64,000 nt of DNA from Desulfosarcinaceae bacterium (GCA_030066015.1 JASJCL010000019.1:28947-92946), one strand, 5' to 3'. Numbered from the stretch's first letter, positions 43,305 to 52,844 are shown. Made by a program: numbers and translations. The notes: generated from the sequence alone by a model not told the origin.

Positions 43305-43538
43305 TCTACCTCCTTTCTGCGGGGGCGGCGCGGCGGTAGCGCTTATCGATCACGGCGATCATTATGGCATGTGAGCGACCATACCGACCACAGGGGTTGA
43401 AGACACCCCCCCGCCCAATCGTCGGCACCCTATCCGTTGCGGTTTTCATAGACCGCGTCGCGATATCGACGATGGCGTTGACGCCGGATGGAAATAGGAA
43501 TTGAGTTGGTGATCAGAGCAACTGTGAGGCAACACCAC

Positions 43539-43784
43539 TTAAGGTGTGAGGCAATATCGACGCCAGGGGCATTTCGTATGATCGCATACTTCCCGGCCGC
43601 GCCGGTAGCAATCTTCTTCGCCTTCGGAGCGCTGCAGGCTCCGGATCATGGCCGTGGTATCTAGCAATGAATGGGGTCTTGTCCCAAAATGCTGCGGGTC
43701 TTCTTTACGGAAGCGTCTATCCAGTCCTGTGACCGCTCCCGACGGCTGCGCGAGACGGACAATGTCGCGTTCCTGCATGGTCAT
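43539..43784 (-). CDS. Small Cys-rich protein with CxxxxC-x-W-x3-C end
   Basis: 81 aa. The C-terminal region C-YRRGREV-C-DHTK-CPWRRYC is a compact Cys/Arg motif likely to bind metal. AGGA lies a few bases before the ATG. A perfect 17-bp hairpin sits about 20 bp upstream. Family unknown. Confidence 0.6.
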   Translation of the reverse strand: MTMQERDIVRLAQPSGAVTGLDRRFRKEDPQHFGTRPHSLLDTTAMIRSLQRSEGEEDCYRRGREVCDHTKCPWRRYCLTP

Positions 43785-43801
43785 GGATCCTGTCTAAGAT
43801 A

Positions 43802-43838
43802 TAGGCAAATCTCCCGAGCAACTCGGGAGATTTGCCTA
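43802..43838. repeat. Perfect 17-bp inverted repeat
   Basis: Arms 43802-43818 and 43822-43838 are exact complements around a CAA loop. It lies upstream of the Cys-rich gene ending at 43784. No T-run follows on either strand. Confidence 0.9.
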
Positions 43839-43899
43839 CCGCCAGTTGGGTAAAGATCCTAGAGCACACCCAAAAATTTGTCGACCCGACTCCGTTATC

Positions 43900-44097
43900 C
43901 TACACAGCAGAGGTGCTGGTCATCGGTAGAATAATCGAAAACCGGTTGTCTTCCGTGTAGTCGATAGCGGTGTATGCCGTACTTTCTGCCTTTGCGATGT
44001 GCAAGTCTTGTAGTTGATGGAGCAGCTTGCAACGTTTGATGCAATCATCCTTCGGATCGTCGCGGTGGTGGCAGAATTTGCAAGGAGACGAAATCAT
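43900..44097 (-). CDS. Small Cys-rich protein (CxxC...CxxxC)
   Basis: 65 aa. CKFCHHRDDPKDDCIKRCKLL at the N-terminus offers four cysteines and two histidines for zinc or iron. SD GAGGAGGG is excellent, which argues for a real gene despite its size. Function unknown. Confidence 0.65.
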   Translation of the reverse strand: MISSPCKFCHHRDDPKDDCIKRCKLLHQLQDLHIAKAESTAYTAIDYTEDNRFSIILPMTSTSAV

Positions 44098-44413
44098 GGT
44101 GACCCTCCTCTCGGTAAGTCGCGGCAGGTGCTATCGGTTACGTTTTTTCGTTTGTCATTTCCTCCCTATACGCTCATTTTGGACTCATTTTGCCATGCGC
44201 GGGGCACCTTGTCCATGGGACAACCTGCCCATTTTTATGGGGGTTTTTCCTGTAAGCGAATGCGTTGGGGGCGGTTTGCGGCGGATGTGCGCGGATCCGA
44301 TGCCACATCCGCGAGAGAAATGGCGTGAAGGTCGTCCCGAGGGCCGAAGTGAAACGACAAGCGCTCCCACGGTGAGGTTGACCAACGAATGGATGCCGGC
44401 CCTGCGCTGCGGG
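44098..44413. other. Intergenic region between the Cys-rich gene and the NarL-type regulator
   Basis: About 316 bp. A plus-strand CCCAT/ATGGG pair with a T-rich loop and T-run at about 44227-44248 could weakly terminate. I see no gene. Confidence 0.4.
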
Positions 44414-45088
44414 CTACTCTTTCCAGAGGTCCACGTCGATCAATCCCAATCGGGCTGCATAACGAACCAATTCCATGGCGCTGTGGATGTTGAGTTTACG
44501 CATGATATTGGCACGGTGGTTCTCGACTGTCTTTGGGCTGATGAACAGTCGTTTGGCGATCTCCTTTTTGGGAATCCCCTCGGCCAGATACCGCATGATT
44601 TCCTGCTCGCGCGGCGTCAGCGTCCCATATTCGGCATCACTGATGCGGGCCTCTTTGACGGGGGATTTCATTAGTTTCTCAATCACCTCATGCGAAATGG
44701 AACTGTCGAGGAAATATTCGCCACTGGACACCGCTTCCAGTCCCTGCACCAGCCGCTCTGCAGCAGACTCCTTGACCACGTATCCGGTGGCCCCCGCCTG
44801 AAATGCCTCGACGATATAGTCGATTTTGGAGTGCATACTGATGATGAGAATGTGGGTGTCGGTGTAATTCCGGCGGATGCGGCTGGCGAGTTCCAGTCCG
44901 TTGGTGTCGGGCAGCGAGATATCCACGATGGCCACGTCCGGGGACAACTCGCCGACCATCTCCATCCCTTTTCTTCCGGTGCCCGCTTCTCCGACGACTT
45001 TGAAGCGCTGATCGCGGGCCACGATCGCCTTTAGACCTTCCCGGAAAAGGGGATGATCGTCGATGATCAGGATGCTAATGACGCTCAT
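44414..45088 (-). CDS. NarL/FixJ-type response regulator
   Basis: 224 aa. Receiver domain with the acidic pocket D10-D11, phosphoacceptor D56 (VAIVDISLP), the conserved Lys in YVVKESAAE, and a C-terminal LuxR helix-turn-helix (LTPREQEIMRYLAEGIPKKEIAKRLFISPKTVENHRANIMRKL). It binds DNA once phosphorylated. No kinase is adjacent; the NarX-like receiver-kinase at 61.2 kb is a possible partner. SD GGAG. Confidence 0.92.
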   Translation of the reverse strand: MSVISILIIDDHPLFREGLKAIVARDQRFKVVGEAGTGRKGMEMVGELSPDVAIVDISLPDTNGLELASRIRRNYTDTHILIISMHSKIDYIVEAFQAGATGYVVKESAAERLVQGLEAVSSGEYFLDSSISHEVIEKLMKSPVKEARISDAEYGTLTPREQEIMRYLAEGIPKKEIAKRLFISPKTVENHRANIMRKLNIHSAMELVRYAARLGLIDVDLWKE

Positions 45089-45395
45089 TGTTTCTCCATC
45101 TTCTGAGGTCGCAGTCACCTCCGTCGCGGATGGATGCGTGGATGAGGGCAGCCGTGGACGGTATATGAAGATATCTGCCATGAAATCGGGCGGATGGAAA
45201 GAAAAAAAACGGTATCACGACGATTTAGGCTGGATAAGGATGCATCGGGTCGGCATAGAAGGGGCATAACTGCTGGCCTATCTACCGATCTACCGCGCTG
45301 GCAATGCACACCTGTGTGGGGTAGGATTGTGGAACACCGTGGACACCTTACCGCGATAGTCAGAGATTGTCGTAACATGAAAGGAGGCCGACGGG
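45089..45395. other. Divergent intergenic region
   Basis: About 307 bp between the NarL-type regulator (minus) and an unknown gene (plus). No convincing promoter box or gene found. Confidence 0.4.
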
Positions 45396-45776
45396 ATGAC
45401 CCTTGCTCCCGACATCCTGGCGTATACCCAAAGTGAGAAGGTGAAAGCCGGCCTGATCTGGTTAAGTCAGGGACTGCTGCAATTTCCGGATGCATCGGCG
45501 CCGAGACAGAGGGCTGCCGAAACACTATCTCTATCCATACTGGCGATGATTCGCGACGAGGTTCAACTGGGCTGGCGACTGACGCGTGAAATCGCCTGGC
45601 AAAAGGCGGATGAGCATCTTCAGCAAGCGGCGGCCATGATTCATTCCGGGGTCGCCCATGACGCCCCCTGGCATCTGACCTTGGCCCTACGACACATCAC
45701 GGCAGTTGGACAGGCTGCCCACCGCCGTCTGGCGGACAGGGGCGCAACCGAACCGGATGCGCCATCGAGCGACTGA
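45396..45776 (+). CDS. Hypothetical helical protein
   Basis: 126 aa, mostly helical (AAETLSLSILAMIRDEVQLGWRL), no signal peptide or known motif. SD AAGGAGG is strong and the spacing is good, so the gene is probably real. Confidence 0.62.
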   Translation: MTLAPDILAYTQSEKVKAGLIWLSQGLLQFPDASAPRQRAAETLSLSILAMIRDEVQLGWRLTREIAWQKADEHLQQAAAMIHSGVAHDAPWHLTLALRHITAVGQAAHRRLADRGATEPDAPSSD

Positions 45777-45845
45777 TTGCCTTGTTGATGGGATTGATGT
45801 AATGACGGCCGATGATACCATTGATGCCACCATAGGAGCCGGCCA

Positions 45846-46097
45846 ATGAAAGACAAGAACGGTCTTTACTACCATCCCAACCCTCTCAACAAGCGCGTGC
45901 GCATGTATGTTCGCCAGGGGGTGGACGACATCGAATTCCGTCTATGGAATCAGGACGACCCGATGCTGTGGAGTGAACATGGCTGGGTGCCGCATGGGGC
46001 CATTGTTCGGGCCAAAGCGCTTTACAAAGGGAAAAAATTTGATCCCGAGCAGGCCTATGACCTCAGACTTGCCCAAGCGCTCTTGGCGGAAGGGTAG
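45846..46097 (+). CDS. Hypothetical small protein
   Basis: 83 aa, basic and aromatic-rich (NGLYYHPNPLNKRVRMYVRQG, LWSEHGWVPHG). AGGAG precedes the ATG. No family recognised. It follows the previous gene by 69 bp and may be co-transcribed. Confidence 0.62.
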   Translation: MKDKNGLYYHPNPLNKRVRMYVRQGVDDIEFRLWNQDDPMLWSEHGWVPHGAIVRAKALYKGKKFDPEQAYDLRLAQALLAEG

Positions 46098-46140
46098 CTT
46101 CACGGCCGCCGCTCTGGACGCTTACCAACAGCAGCGGCGT

Positions 46141-46545
46141 TCATATCTCGAGTGCAAGCAGCACTTGGCGGACCATATTGCCATCCGCCCGGCCGCCGAA
46201 ATGCTGCATAATGGTCCCCATGGCCTGCATTTTATTGCGATATTGACTGAAGTCAACGTTGGCCTGAATCCATTCGCGGATCTCCGCTTCGGTGACCTGG
46301 GCCGGCAAATAACTCTCCAATATTTTCATGTACGCCGTGGGCGTATCGGTACCGCTGTGGGTCAGTGTTTCCTTTTCAGACTTTAACAGTTTGCGGATGA
46401 CACCAATGACGACCTCATCCTCGATCTGTTTGGCCTCCTGACGTCCCAGCTCTCCCATGATGATTCTCAGCGCATTCTTGCGTTCGTCGTCCTTGAGCTT
46501 CATGGCGATCATCAAATCGGTTTTGAGCTGTTGCTGTAGACTCAT
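46141..46545 (-). CDS. GatB/YqeY domain protein
   Basis: 134 aa, near the family's usual 148. The opening SLQQQLKTDLMIAMKLKDDERKNALRIIMGELGR and the end MGTIMQHFGGRADGNMVRQVL match YqeY. The domain resembles the tRNA-binding tail of GatB; its role is unclear. The start has GGAGGG 12 bases upstream. Confidence 0.87.
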   Translation of the reverse strand: MSLQQQLKTDLMIAMKLKDDERKNALRIIMGELGRQEAKQIEDEVVIGVIRKLLKSEKETLTHSGTDTPTAYMKILESYLPAQVTEAEIREWIQANVDFSQYRNKMQAMGTIMQHFGGRADGNMVRQVLLALEI

Positions 46546-46831
46546 TTTGCTTGCGTGCCCTCCTGCCTTGTCCAGATCGATTGTGGGTGGGGGATTAGTG
46601 GCGGCTGCGGATGGCCGGTGAACATCCATCCTTATCATCTAACAAGAGGATATATCGAGCCAGCCTCGGGTTTTGTCAATAGAAGATCTGAAAGATCGCC
46701 AAGCTTCCCGCAATGCACCGAATCCGCCAGAAACGGCCCATGCTTGACCCCGTTTCGGGGATGCCCTATCTTCTGTGCGTTTCAACGGGAGCCCAATTGT
46801 ACCCCACTCATCGCGCTTTGCGGAGGTTTGC

Positions 46832-47509
46832 ATGCGTCTCTTGCTGATCGAGGACGACGCCAAGATAGCCAGCTTCATCATCAGTGGTCTCAAAGCGGCC
46901 GGCTTCGCTGTCGACCACTGCAGCACCGGCCTTGACGGCCTGCATCTGGCGTTGACCGAGCCATATGATGCGGCCATCGTGGACCTTATGCTGCCTGAAC
47001 TTGACGGCTTGTCCATCATCGCCAAATTGCGCAGAGAAAAGATCAATACACCGGTGATTATCCTGAGTGCCAAAGATGCCGTGGACGACCGTGTCAACGG
47101 CCTTCAAGCCGGTGGCGACGACTACCTCACAAAGCCTTTCGCCTTCTCGGAGCTGCTGGCACGCGTCCAGGCCCTGATTCGACGCGCCAGCGGCGCCACC
47201 GAGCCTACCCGCCTAACAGCCGGGCCGCTAGAGATGGACCTCATCGCACGCAAAGTGCAGCGCAGCGGTGAATCTATCGAGCTTCAGCCGTTGGAGTTCT
47301 CGCTGTTGGAGTATCTTCTGCGCAACACCGATCGCGTGGTGTCCAAGACGATGATCATGGAACATGTTTGGGATTACAATTTCGATCCCCAAACCAACGT
47401 GGTCGAAGCCCGCATCTGCCGACTGCGCGATAAGGTCGATCGGGGCTTCCCCGAAAAGCTAATCCACACCGTCAGGGGCGTGGGCTATGTCCTCAAGTCG
47501 GCTCCCTGA
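46832..47509 (+). CDS. OmpR-family response regulator
   Basis: 225 aa. Receiver domain with D8-D9, phosphoacceptor D51 (AIVDLMLPELDGL), and the conserved Lys in YLTKPF. A winged-helix output follows (LQPLEFSLLEYLLRNTDRVVSKTMIMEHVWDYNFDPQTNVVEARICRLR). SD GGAGG. The kinase gene starts inside it (23-bp overlap), and a DegP-type protease gene follows, so it probably senses envelope or protein-folding stress (inference). Confidence 0.94.
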   Translation: MRLLLIEDDAKIASFIISGLKAAGFAVDHCSTGLDGLHLALTEPYDAAIVDLMLPELDGLSIIAKLRREKINTPVIILSAKDAVDDRVNGLQAGGDDYLTKPFAFSELLARVQALIRRASGATEPTRLTAGPLEMDLIARKVQRSGESIELQPLEFSLLEYLLRNTDRVVSKTMIMEHVWDYNFDPQTNVVEARICRLRDKVDRGFPEKLIHTVRGVGYVLKSAP

Positions 47510-48917
47510 CGACCGCCCGCGTTTGCGGGCCAGCTTGGCCTTGCGGCTGACCCTCTGGTATGCGGGGGTTTTCTCCGTCACCGCCTTTCTGGCCTTTGCT
47601 CTTTTCTACTTGCTGATTACCAACCTCGTGCGCAGTCGCATCGACACAGACTTGTTACGCCAAGCCGATGAGTACAATACCGTTCACTCCCTGCAGGGCA
47701 TCGGCGCTCTGCAGCGCTTCGCTGTCCTCAGGGCCCAAGCCGCAGGAGAGGAGAAGATCTTCGTGCGCTTGCTCTATCCCACGGGGGTGGCCTTCTCTTC
47801 TTCAAACGCCAGCCACTGGCGCGATTTAGGCGTGAATCAGCAGGCGGTGCGGGCGGTGGAGAATGGGGAGGGGGATGTCATCGAGACGGTTGGGCTCGAC
47901 CGGCATCGCCACGGCGTGCGGGTTCTCTACAGCCACTTGGGACGGGGGGTGGTGCTGCAGTTGGGGCAGGCCCTGGACACGGAAGCGCGGCTGTTCGAAG
48001 GCTTCAAGCCGATTTTTATTTTCACCATGAGCATCATCGTTTGTTTCGGCTGCGCCGTCGGATGGTTCATGGCCCGCCGCGCTTTGGCAGGGGTGGCCGA
48101 CGTGACCCGCACGGCCCGTCGCATCACCAGCGGCGATCTTTCCCAACGGGTGCCCATCCGGCGCCATGGCGACGAGATTGACCAATTGGCCCTGACCTTC
48201 AATCAAATGCTGGACCGTATCGCCGCCTTGGTGTCTGAAATTCGCGAAATGAACGACAACATCGCCCATGATCTGCGCAGTCCCCTGACCCGCATCCGGG
48301 GCGCGGCCGAGATCACGCTTCTCAATGCCGCCGGCATCGGCGATTACGAGCGCATGGCGGGTGATGCCATCGAAGAGTGCGATCGGTTGCTGGATATGAT
48401 CAATACCATGCTGCTCATATCTCAGAACCAGGCAGGGACGGCCGAGGTCGTCCAAGAGCGTGTAGATTTGGTGGCACTGGTGCACCAGGCGGTGGATCTC
48501 TTTCTACCGCTCGCGGAGGATCGCCAGATCCAGCTAACGACGGAACTGCCCGACCTCTGTTCATTGCAAGGCGATGAACGCATGCTTCAGCGTTTGGTCG
48601 CCAACCTGCTTGACAACGCCATCAAATATACCCCTCACAAGGGGAGGGTTGCGGTCGCCTTACGGTGTGAAACGACGATGGGGGAAGCGGTTCGACTCAG
48701 CATCAGTGACAATGGGCTGGGCATCTCCGCTGCCGATCGACCCCACATATTCAATCGCTTCTACCGCTGTGATCAAAGTCGCGCCACGCAGGGAAACGGA
48801 TTGGGGCTCAGCCTGGCACAGGCCATCGCCCAAGCCCACGGCGGAACAATTGAGGTTGAAAGCGAACCTGGGAAGGGCAGTCACTTCACCGTCGTTTTCA
48901 CCAGTGGCGCAAGCTGA
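47487..48917 (+). CDS. Membrane histidine kinase
   Basis: 476 aa. Two membrane helices (about 24-46 and 175-197) bracket a periplasmic sensor of about 130 residues. HAMP (about 198-250), H-box with H261 (NIAHDLRSPLTRIRG), N-box (NLLDNAIKYTPHKG), and G boxes (DNGLGI, GNGLGLSLAQAIAQAHGG) follow in order. It overlaps its regulator by 23 bp, so they are a cognate pair, similar to CpxA-CpxR in layout. SD is within the regulator gene. Confidence 0.93.
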   Translation: MSSSRLPDDRPRLRASLALRLTLWYAGVFSVTAFLAFALFYLLITNLVRSRIDTDLLRQADEYNTVHSLQGIGALQRFAVLRAQAAGEEKIFVRLLYPTGVAFSSSNASHWRDLGVNQQAVRAVENGEGDVIETVGLDRHRHGVRVLYSHLGRGVVLQLGQALDTEARLFEGFKPIFIFTMSIIVCFGCAVGWFMARRALAGVADVTRTARRITSGDLSQRVPIRRHGDEIDQLALTFNQMLDRIAALVSEIREMNDNIAHDLRSPLTRIRGAAEITLLNAAGIGDYERMAGDAIEECDRLLDMINTMLLISQNQAGTAEVVQERVDLVALVHQAVDLFLPLAEDRQIQLTTELPDLCSLQGDERMLQRLVANLLDNAIKYTPHKGRVAVALRCETTMGEAVRLSISDNGLGISAADRPHIFNRFYRCDQSRATQGNGLGLSLAQAIAQAHGGTIEVESEPGKGSHFTVVFTSGAS

Positions 48918-48940
48918 GAAGTCGTTGCAAGCGGCTCTGG

Positions 48941-48977
48941 ATAACCAATTGGTAATCTCAAGATCATCTTGACGTCA
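48941..48977. promoter_or_regulatory. Palindromic cluster before the protease gene
   Basis: Three elements: an imperfect 16-bp palindrome (48941-48956, 14 of 16 matching), a perfect 15-bp palindrome TCAAGATCATCTTGA (48958-48972), and TGACGTCA (48970-48977). They are likely binding sites for a regulator, perhaps the adjacent OmpR-type protein. The -10 box is not clear. Confidence 0.5.
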
Positions 48978-49090
48978 TTTAAGGGCCTTACCATCGCGCC
49001 ACTGAAAGTTTGGGATCCATCATATACATCAGAAGACTCATCAGCGGGGCGGCACGTGACATTGTGGATCAGGCCCCAAGGAGGTTCGGA

Positions 49091-50533
49091 ATGAATCGGT
49101 TATTGCGCACCATATCAAAGCCCAAAGCCCTACTGGCTGTTTTGGTGGTCAGTTTGGTCTTTCCATTTGCTTCCGTCTCGGCCAAAAGCGGTCAAATTAT
49201 GGTCCCGGCCAGCTTTACCGAATTGGCTGAGAAGGCCCGGCCGGGGGTTGTGAATATCCGTACGGTTAAAACCATGCAGGATGGTGGGCGGGTTTTCCGC
49301 CACTTCTACGGAAATCCCTTCGGCGGCCAACGCCGACATCCGTTCGAGGACTTTTTCAGACCGTTCCAGGAGGATGAACGGCAGCGCGACCACAAGCAAC
49401 GCAGCCTGGGTTCGGGCTTCATCATCGACAAGGCGGGATACATCGTTACCAATAACCACGTCATTGAGGACGCAGATCAGATCAAGGTTAAATTATATGA
49501 CGACAAAGAGTTCGATGCCACCCTGGTGGGGAGGGACTCCAAAACGGATCTGGCCCTCATCAAGATCGAAGGGGCCAAAAATCTGAAACCTCTTGAGATG
49601 GGTAACAGCGATGGCCTCGATGTGGGAACCTGGGTCGTGGCCATTGGCAGTCCCTTCGGATTGGAGCAGACCGTCACCGCGGGCATCGTCAGTGCCAAGG
49701 GTCGTATCATCGGTTCGGGTCCTTACGACGACTTCATCCAGACCGATGCGTCCATTAATCCCGGCAACAGCGGCGGTCCCTTGCTAAACCTCGATGGTGA
49801 AGTGATGGGCATCAATACGGCCATCGTGGCGAGCGGTCAAGGTATCGGCTTCGCCATCCCCGTAAATCTGGCCAAAGGGATAGTGGCCCAATTGAAAGAG
49901 GGGGGGGAGGTCACCCGCGGTTGGCTGGGTGTGGCCATTCAAGACCTGACCCCGGAACTTGCCGAGTACTACGGTATTGAGGGGCGTGAAGGTGTGCTCA
50001 TCGCCCAGGTTTTCGAGGATGATCCCGCCGACAAAGCTGGTCTGAGGGCCAACGACGTCGTCACCGCCATCGATGGGCGCGCCGTGACCACCGGTCGGGA
50101 GCTTTCTCAAGTGATCGCCGACACGGAAGTTGGCAAGAAAACCGAGATCACCTATTTCCGCGATGGTGAGGAGCAGACGGCGTCCGTGCGTCTCACGAAA
50201 CGAGATGATGAAAAACGTCTGGCCGCCCGGCCCATGAATGATGCCCAGGATGAGTTGGGTCTGCGTGTCCAGCCCATCACCCCTGAACTGGCCCGCCAAT
50301 TCGGTTTCGATGAAGAGGAGGGCGGGGTGCTGGTCGGGCGTGTGAAATCCGGCAGCAAGGCGGATACAGCCGGCGTGCAGACGGGCGACATCATCAAGGA
50401 GATCGACCGGCAGGTTGTCAACGACACGGCCGACTACGAGAAGCTGATCAAGCGGGGGCTCAAATCCGATGGGATCTCCATGCTGATCAAGCGTCGCAAC
50501 GCCGGTTATCTGGCTGTCAAAATAAACCCTTAA
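49091..50533 (+). CDS. DegP/HtrA-type periplasmic serine protease
   Basis: 480 aa. Signal peptide to about residue 31 (SVSA|KSG). Protease triad H123 (VTNNHVIEDA), D153 (KTDLALIK) and S227 (GNSGGPL). Two PDZ domains follow (about 270-360 and 385-475). This is a complete HtrA layout for periplasmic quality control. SD AAGGAGG fixes the start at 49091, trimming an upstream open frame. It lies just after the response regulator/kinase pair. Confidence 0.94.
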   Translation: MNRLLRTISKPKALLAVLVVSLVFPFASVSAKSGQIMVPASFTELAEKARPGVVNIRTVKTMQDGGRVFRHFYGNPFGGQRRHPFEDFFRPFQEDERQRDHKQRSLGSGFIIDKAGYIVTNNHVIEDADQIKVKLYDDKEFDATLVGRDSKTDLALIKIEGAKNLKPLEMGNSDGLDVGTWVVAIGSPFGLEQTVTAGIVSAKGRIIGSGPYDDFIQTDASINPGNSGGPLLNLDGEVMGINTAIVASGQGIGFAIPVNLAKGIVAQLKEGGEVTRGWLGVAIQDLTPELAEYYGIEGREGVLIAQVFEDDPADKAGLRANDVVTAIDGRAVTTGRELSQVIADTEVGKKTEITYFRDGEEQTASVRLTKRDDEKRLAARPMNDAQDELGLRVQPITPELARQFGFDEEEGGVLVGRVKSGSKADTAGVQTGDIIKEIDRQVVNDTADYEKLIKRGLKSDGISMLIKRRNAGYLAVKINP

Positions 50534-50578
50534 GTTCTGTATCCTGCATCCCGATCTGGTTGTGAAACCATAATCCCT

Positions 50579-50610
50579 CTTCGTGCAGCGGGCTTGCCCG
50601 CTGCCCGAAG
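50579..50610 (+). terminator. Terminator-like hairpin after the protease gene
   Basis: An 8-bp stem CAGCGGGC/GCCCGCTG with a TT loop, flanked by a further 5-bp CTTCG/CGAAG stem. No T-run follows, so termination may be partial. Confidence 0.55.
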
Positions 50611-50644
50611 TAGGGTTCGGTATTTGGAATGTGAAAATGCCCAC

Positions 50645-50673
50645 TTGACAGGCGCTTCAAGGATGTCTAGATT
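50645..50673 (+). promoter_or_regulatory. Sigma-70 promoter of the FmdB gene
   Basis: TTGACA (50645-50650), 17-bp spacer, TAGATT (50668-50673), 52 bp before the ATG. Confidence 0.75.
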
Positions 50674-50725
50674 AACGCAAAATTTTAAGCTGGGCCCATC
50701 CAAAGAAACCAATTTGAGGTGCGAC

Positions 50726-50911
50726 ATGCCGGTTTACGAATTTGAATGTCAATCATGTGGTCAGGTTACCGAAGAGCTGGTCCGAATGGATACAAAGTCT
50801 ATCAAGTGTCCCAAATGTGCCGCAAAGGCCAGCAAAATCATTTCTTTGTGCGCTTTCGACCTCAAAGGCGGCGGCTGGTACGCTGACGGATACGCTTCCA
50901 AGAAAAATTAG
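50726..50911 (+). CDS. FmdB-family zinc ribbon protein
   Basis: 61 aa. MPVYEFECQSCG followed by KCPKCAAKASKIIS is the FmdB/RPA-like zinc ribbon (CxxC...CxxC). GGGWYADGY at the end is a common family tail. SD GAGGTG. These proteins are small regulators or partners of unclear role. It is monocistronic, ending at an intrinsic terminator. Confidence 0.85.
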   Translation: MPVYEFECQSCGQVTEELVRMDTKSIKCPKCAAKASKIISLCAFDLKGGGWYADGYASKKN

Positions 50912-51017
50912 CGGATCCCGCCCCACTTGGATTATGCCCGAGCGTTGATTACGGGTCACCGTCCGTCACCAGTGGCGCAAATACAGTGCCGGAGCACCCA
51001 CATTCATTTCAGTTTTC

Positions 51018-51042
51018 AAGGGCCCTTTTTGGGCCCTTTTTT
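51018..51042 (+). terminator. Intrinsic terminator after the FmdB gene
   Basis: AAGGGCCC/GGGCCCTT stem (51018-51025 with 51031-51038), T5 loop, T-run to 51042. Textbook form. Confidence 0.95.
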
Positions 51043-51366
51043 ATGGAGAAACCAAGAGTCAGATGGGCTAGCGGGGCTTGGTGTCGCTCAGCATTTCGAA
51101 CTTGCAGATCATCACGCATATCGACAGAACAAAGGTATGCGCCGCACAGAAAATCAGAAAGCTGTCTTCCAGTTTTATACCCGCCAACAAAAATAGCGCG
51201 CTGATGAAAATTAGGCGTTTGGTGTGCATCGGAGAGGTCCACTGAGCTGTATTGCAGGTCCGTAGCGACCTGTGTTACCCCTATATCGCCGTATTTGAGA
51301 TCGAGCTTTAACCCCAATCATAATCATCAAAAAGGCGGGGCGGATCAGGCTTGAAAGGAGTGCCAG
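51043..51366. other. Intergenic region before pepD
   Basis: About 324 bp. A minus-strand frame crosses the terminator, has no RBS, and is not called. No clear promoter. Confidence 0.4.
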
Positions 51367-52815
51367 ATGGGCAGACCCTTGGATCGGGTAATGAACTATT
51401 TTCAGCAAATCAGTCGTATTCCACGCTGCTCCAAGCAGGAAGCCCAGGTGTCGGCCTGGATCCGCCAATGGGCCGACGACAATGGGTACCGCTGGCAAGC
51501 AGACGCTGCCGGCAATCTGGTTATCCAGGTGCCCGGGCGGGGGGGCGGCGAAACCTCCGCGCCCGTCATCTTGCAGGGTCACATGGACATGGTCTGTGAG
51601 AAAACGCCCGATTCACCCCACGATTTCAGCAAAGATCCATTGACGCTGATCACCCAAGGAGAGTGGCTGCACGCCGATCGGACCACCCTCGGGGCCGATA
51701 ACGGCATCGCCCTGGCGTTGGCAATGGCGGCCGCGACAGACGAAACGAATGTCCATCCGCCCTTGGAGCTTCTCTTTACCGTAGATGAAGAGACGGGGCT
51801 TACCGGTGCTGAAAAACTCGAGACAGACATGCTCACCGGTAAGGTGATGATCAACATCGACAGTGAGGACGAGGGCACCTTTACCGTGGGGTGTGCAGGT
51901 GGTCAGCATGTTGATATCCACCTGACGCTCTCTACCGATGCGGTGGCGACCTCCGAGGAGGTGTGGGACGTTACCGTGGGCGGCCTTCACGGCGGCCACT
52001 CTGGTGTGGATATTCATCGCAACCGGGCCAATGCCAATCTGGTGTTGGCGCAGACCCTGAAAGCCATCCGCGCGGATATCCCCATGCGCCTTGTCGCATT
52101 CGAGGGAGGCAGTGCCCATAACGCTATCGCGCGGGACGCGCGTGCGGTGATCGCCACCCCTTTAGGCAAGGCCGGGCTGTTGGGTCAAACGGTGGCTGCC
52201 TGTGAAGCGCTCTGGCAGAAACACTATGCGTCGACAGATGGCGACCTATTTGCGAAGTTGGGGACGCCGACGGACGCGGCTGCTGCCAGGGCCTTGAGCG
52301 TAACGAATACGGACACCGTCCTCGCGCTGATTTTGGCCCTTCCCCATGGCGTCGCCGGACTCTCGGCCGTTTGGCGCGGGGTAGTGGAGACATCCGCCAA
52401 CCTGGCGCGGGTCGATCTCCGGGAAGATCGTCTCAGTCTGCTCTGCAGCCTGCGAAGTAGCGATATGGGGCGATTGGACGAGATAACGACACGCGTAAAC
52501 GCCATCGCCGAACTTGCAGGGGCCCAGGCCAGCGCCACGAAGCGCTATCCCGCCTGGGAGGTCGATTTGGAATCGGACCTGTTGGCGCGCTGTCGGCGGA
52601 TTTATGCGGATCTCTTTGCTCGAGAGGCCAGGGTGGAGGTGATGCACGCCGGTCTGGAGTGTGGCGTGATTGGGGCCAAATATCCGGGAATGGAGATGAT
52701 CTCCATCGGCCCCACCCTTGAGCATCCCCATTCACCCCAGGAGCGGCTAAACCTCCCTTCAGTGGAGCGGGTCTGGTCTTTCATGGCGGCCCTTTTGCGG
52801 GCATACGCGGCCTAG
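51367..52815 (+). CDS. pepD: Aminoacyl-histidine dipeptidase (M20C family)
   Basis: 482 aa, full length for PepD. Metal ligands and motifs: QGHMDMV, LGADNGI, TVDEETGLTG, NIDSEDEG and EHPHSPQERL. It hydrolyses Xaa-His dipeptides such as carnosine-type substrates. SD AAAGGAG. Single gene; the convergent J-protein begins 29 bp after it. Confidence 0.93.
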   Translation: MGRPLDRVMNYFQQISRIPRCSKQEAQVSAWIRQWADDNGYRWQADAAGNLVIQVPGRGGGETSAPVILQGHMDMVCEKTPDSPHDFSKDPLTLITQGEWLHADRTTLGADNGIALALAMAAATDETNVHPPLELLFTVDEETGLTGAEKLETDMLTGKVMINIDSEDEGTFTVGCAGGQHVDIHLTLSTDAVATSEEVWDVTVGGLHGGHSGVDIHRNRANANLVLAQTLKAIRADIPMRLVAFEGGSAHNAIARDARAVIATPLGKAGLLGQTVAACEALWQKHYASTDGDLFAKLGTPTDAAAARALSVTNTDTVLALILALPHGVAGLSAVWRGVVETSANLARVDLREDRLSLLCSLRSSDMGRLDEITTRVNAIAELAGAQASATKRYPAWEVDLESDLLARCRRIYADLFAREARVEVMHAGLECGVIGAKYPGMEMISIGPTLEHPHSPQERLNLPSVERVWSFMAALLRAYAA

Positions 52816-52844
52816 GGTGATAATGACGGCACGTAGTCCGCGGA

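Noticed and set aside
51009..51317. 102-aa minus-strand frame across the FmdB terminator
   Set aside because: Overlaps the terminator hairpin and lacks an RBS.
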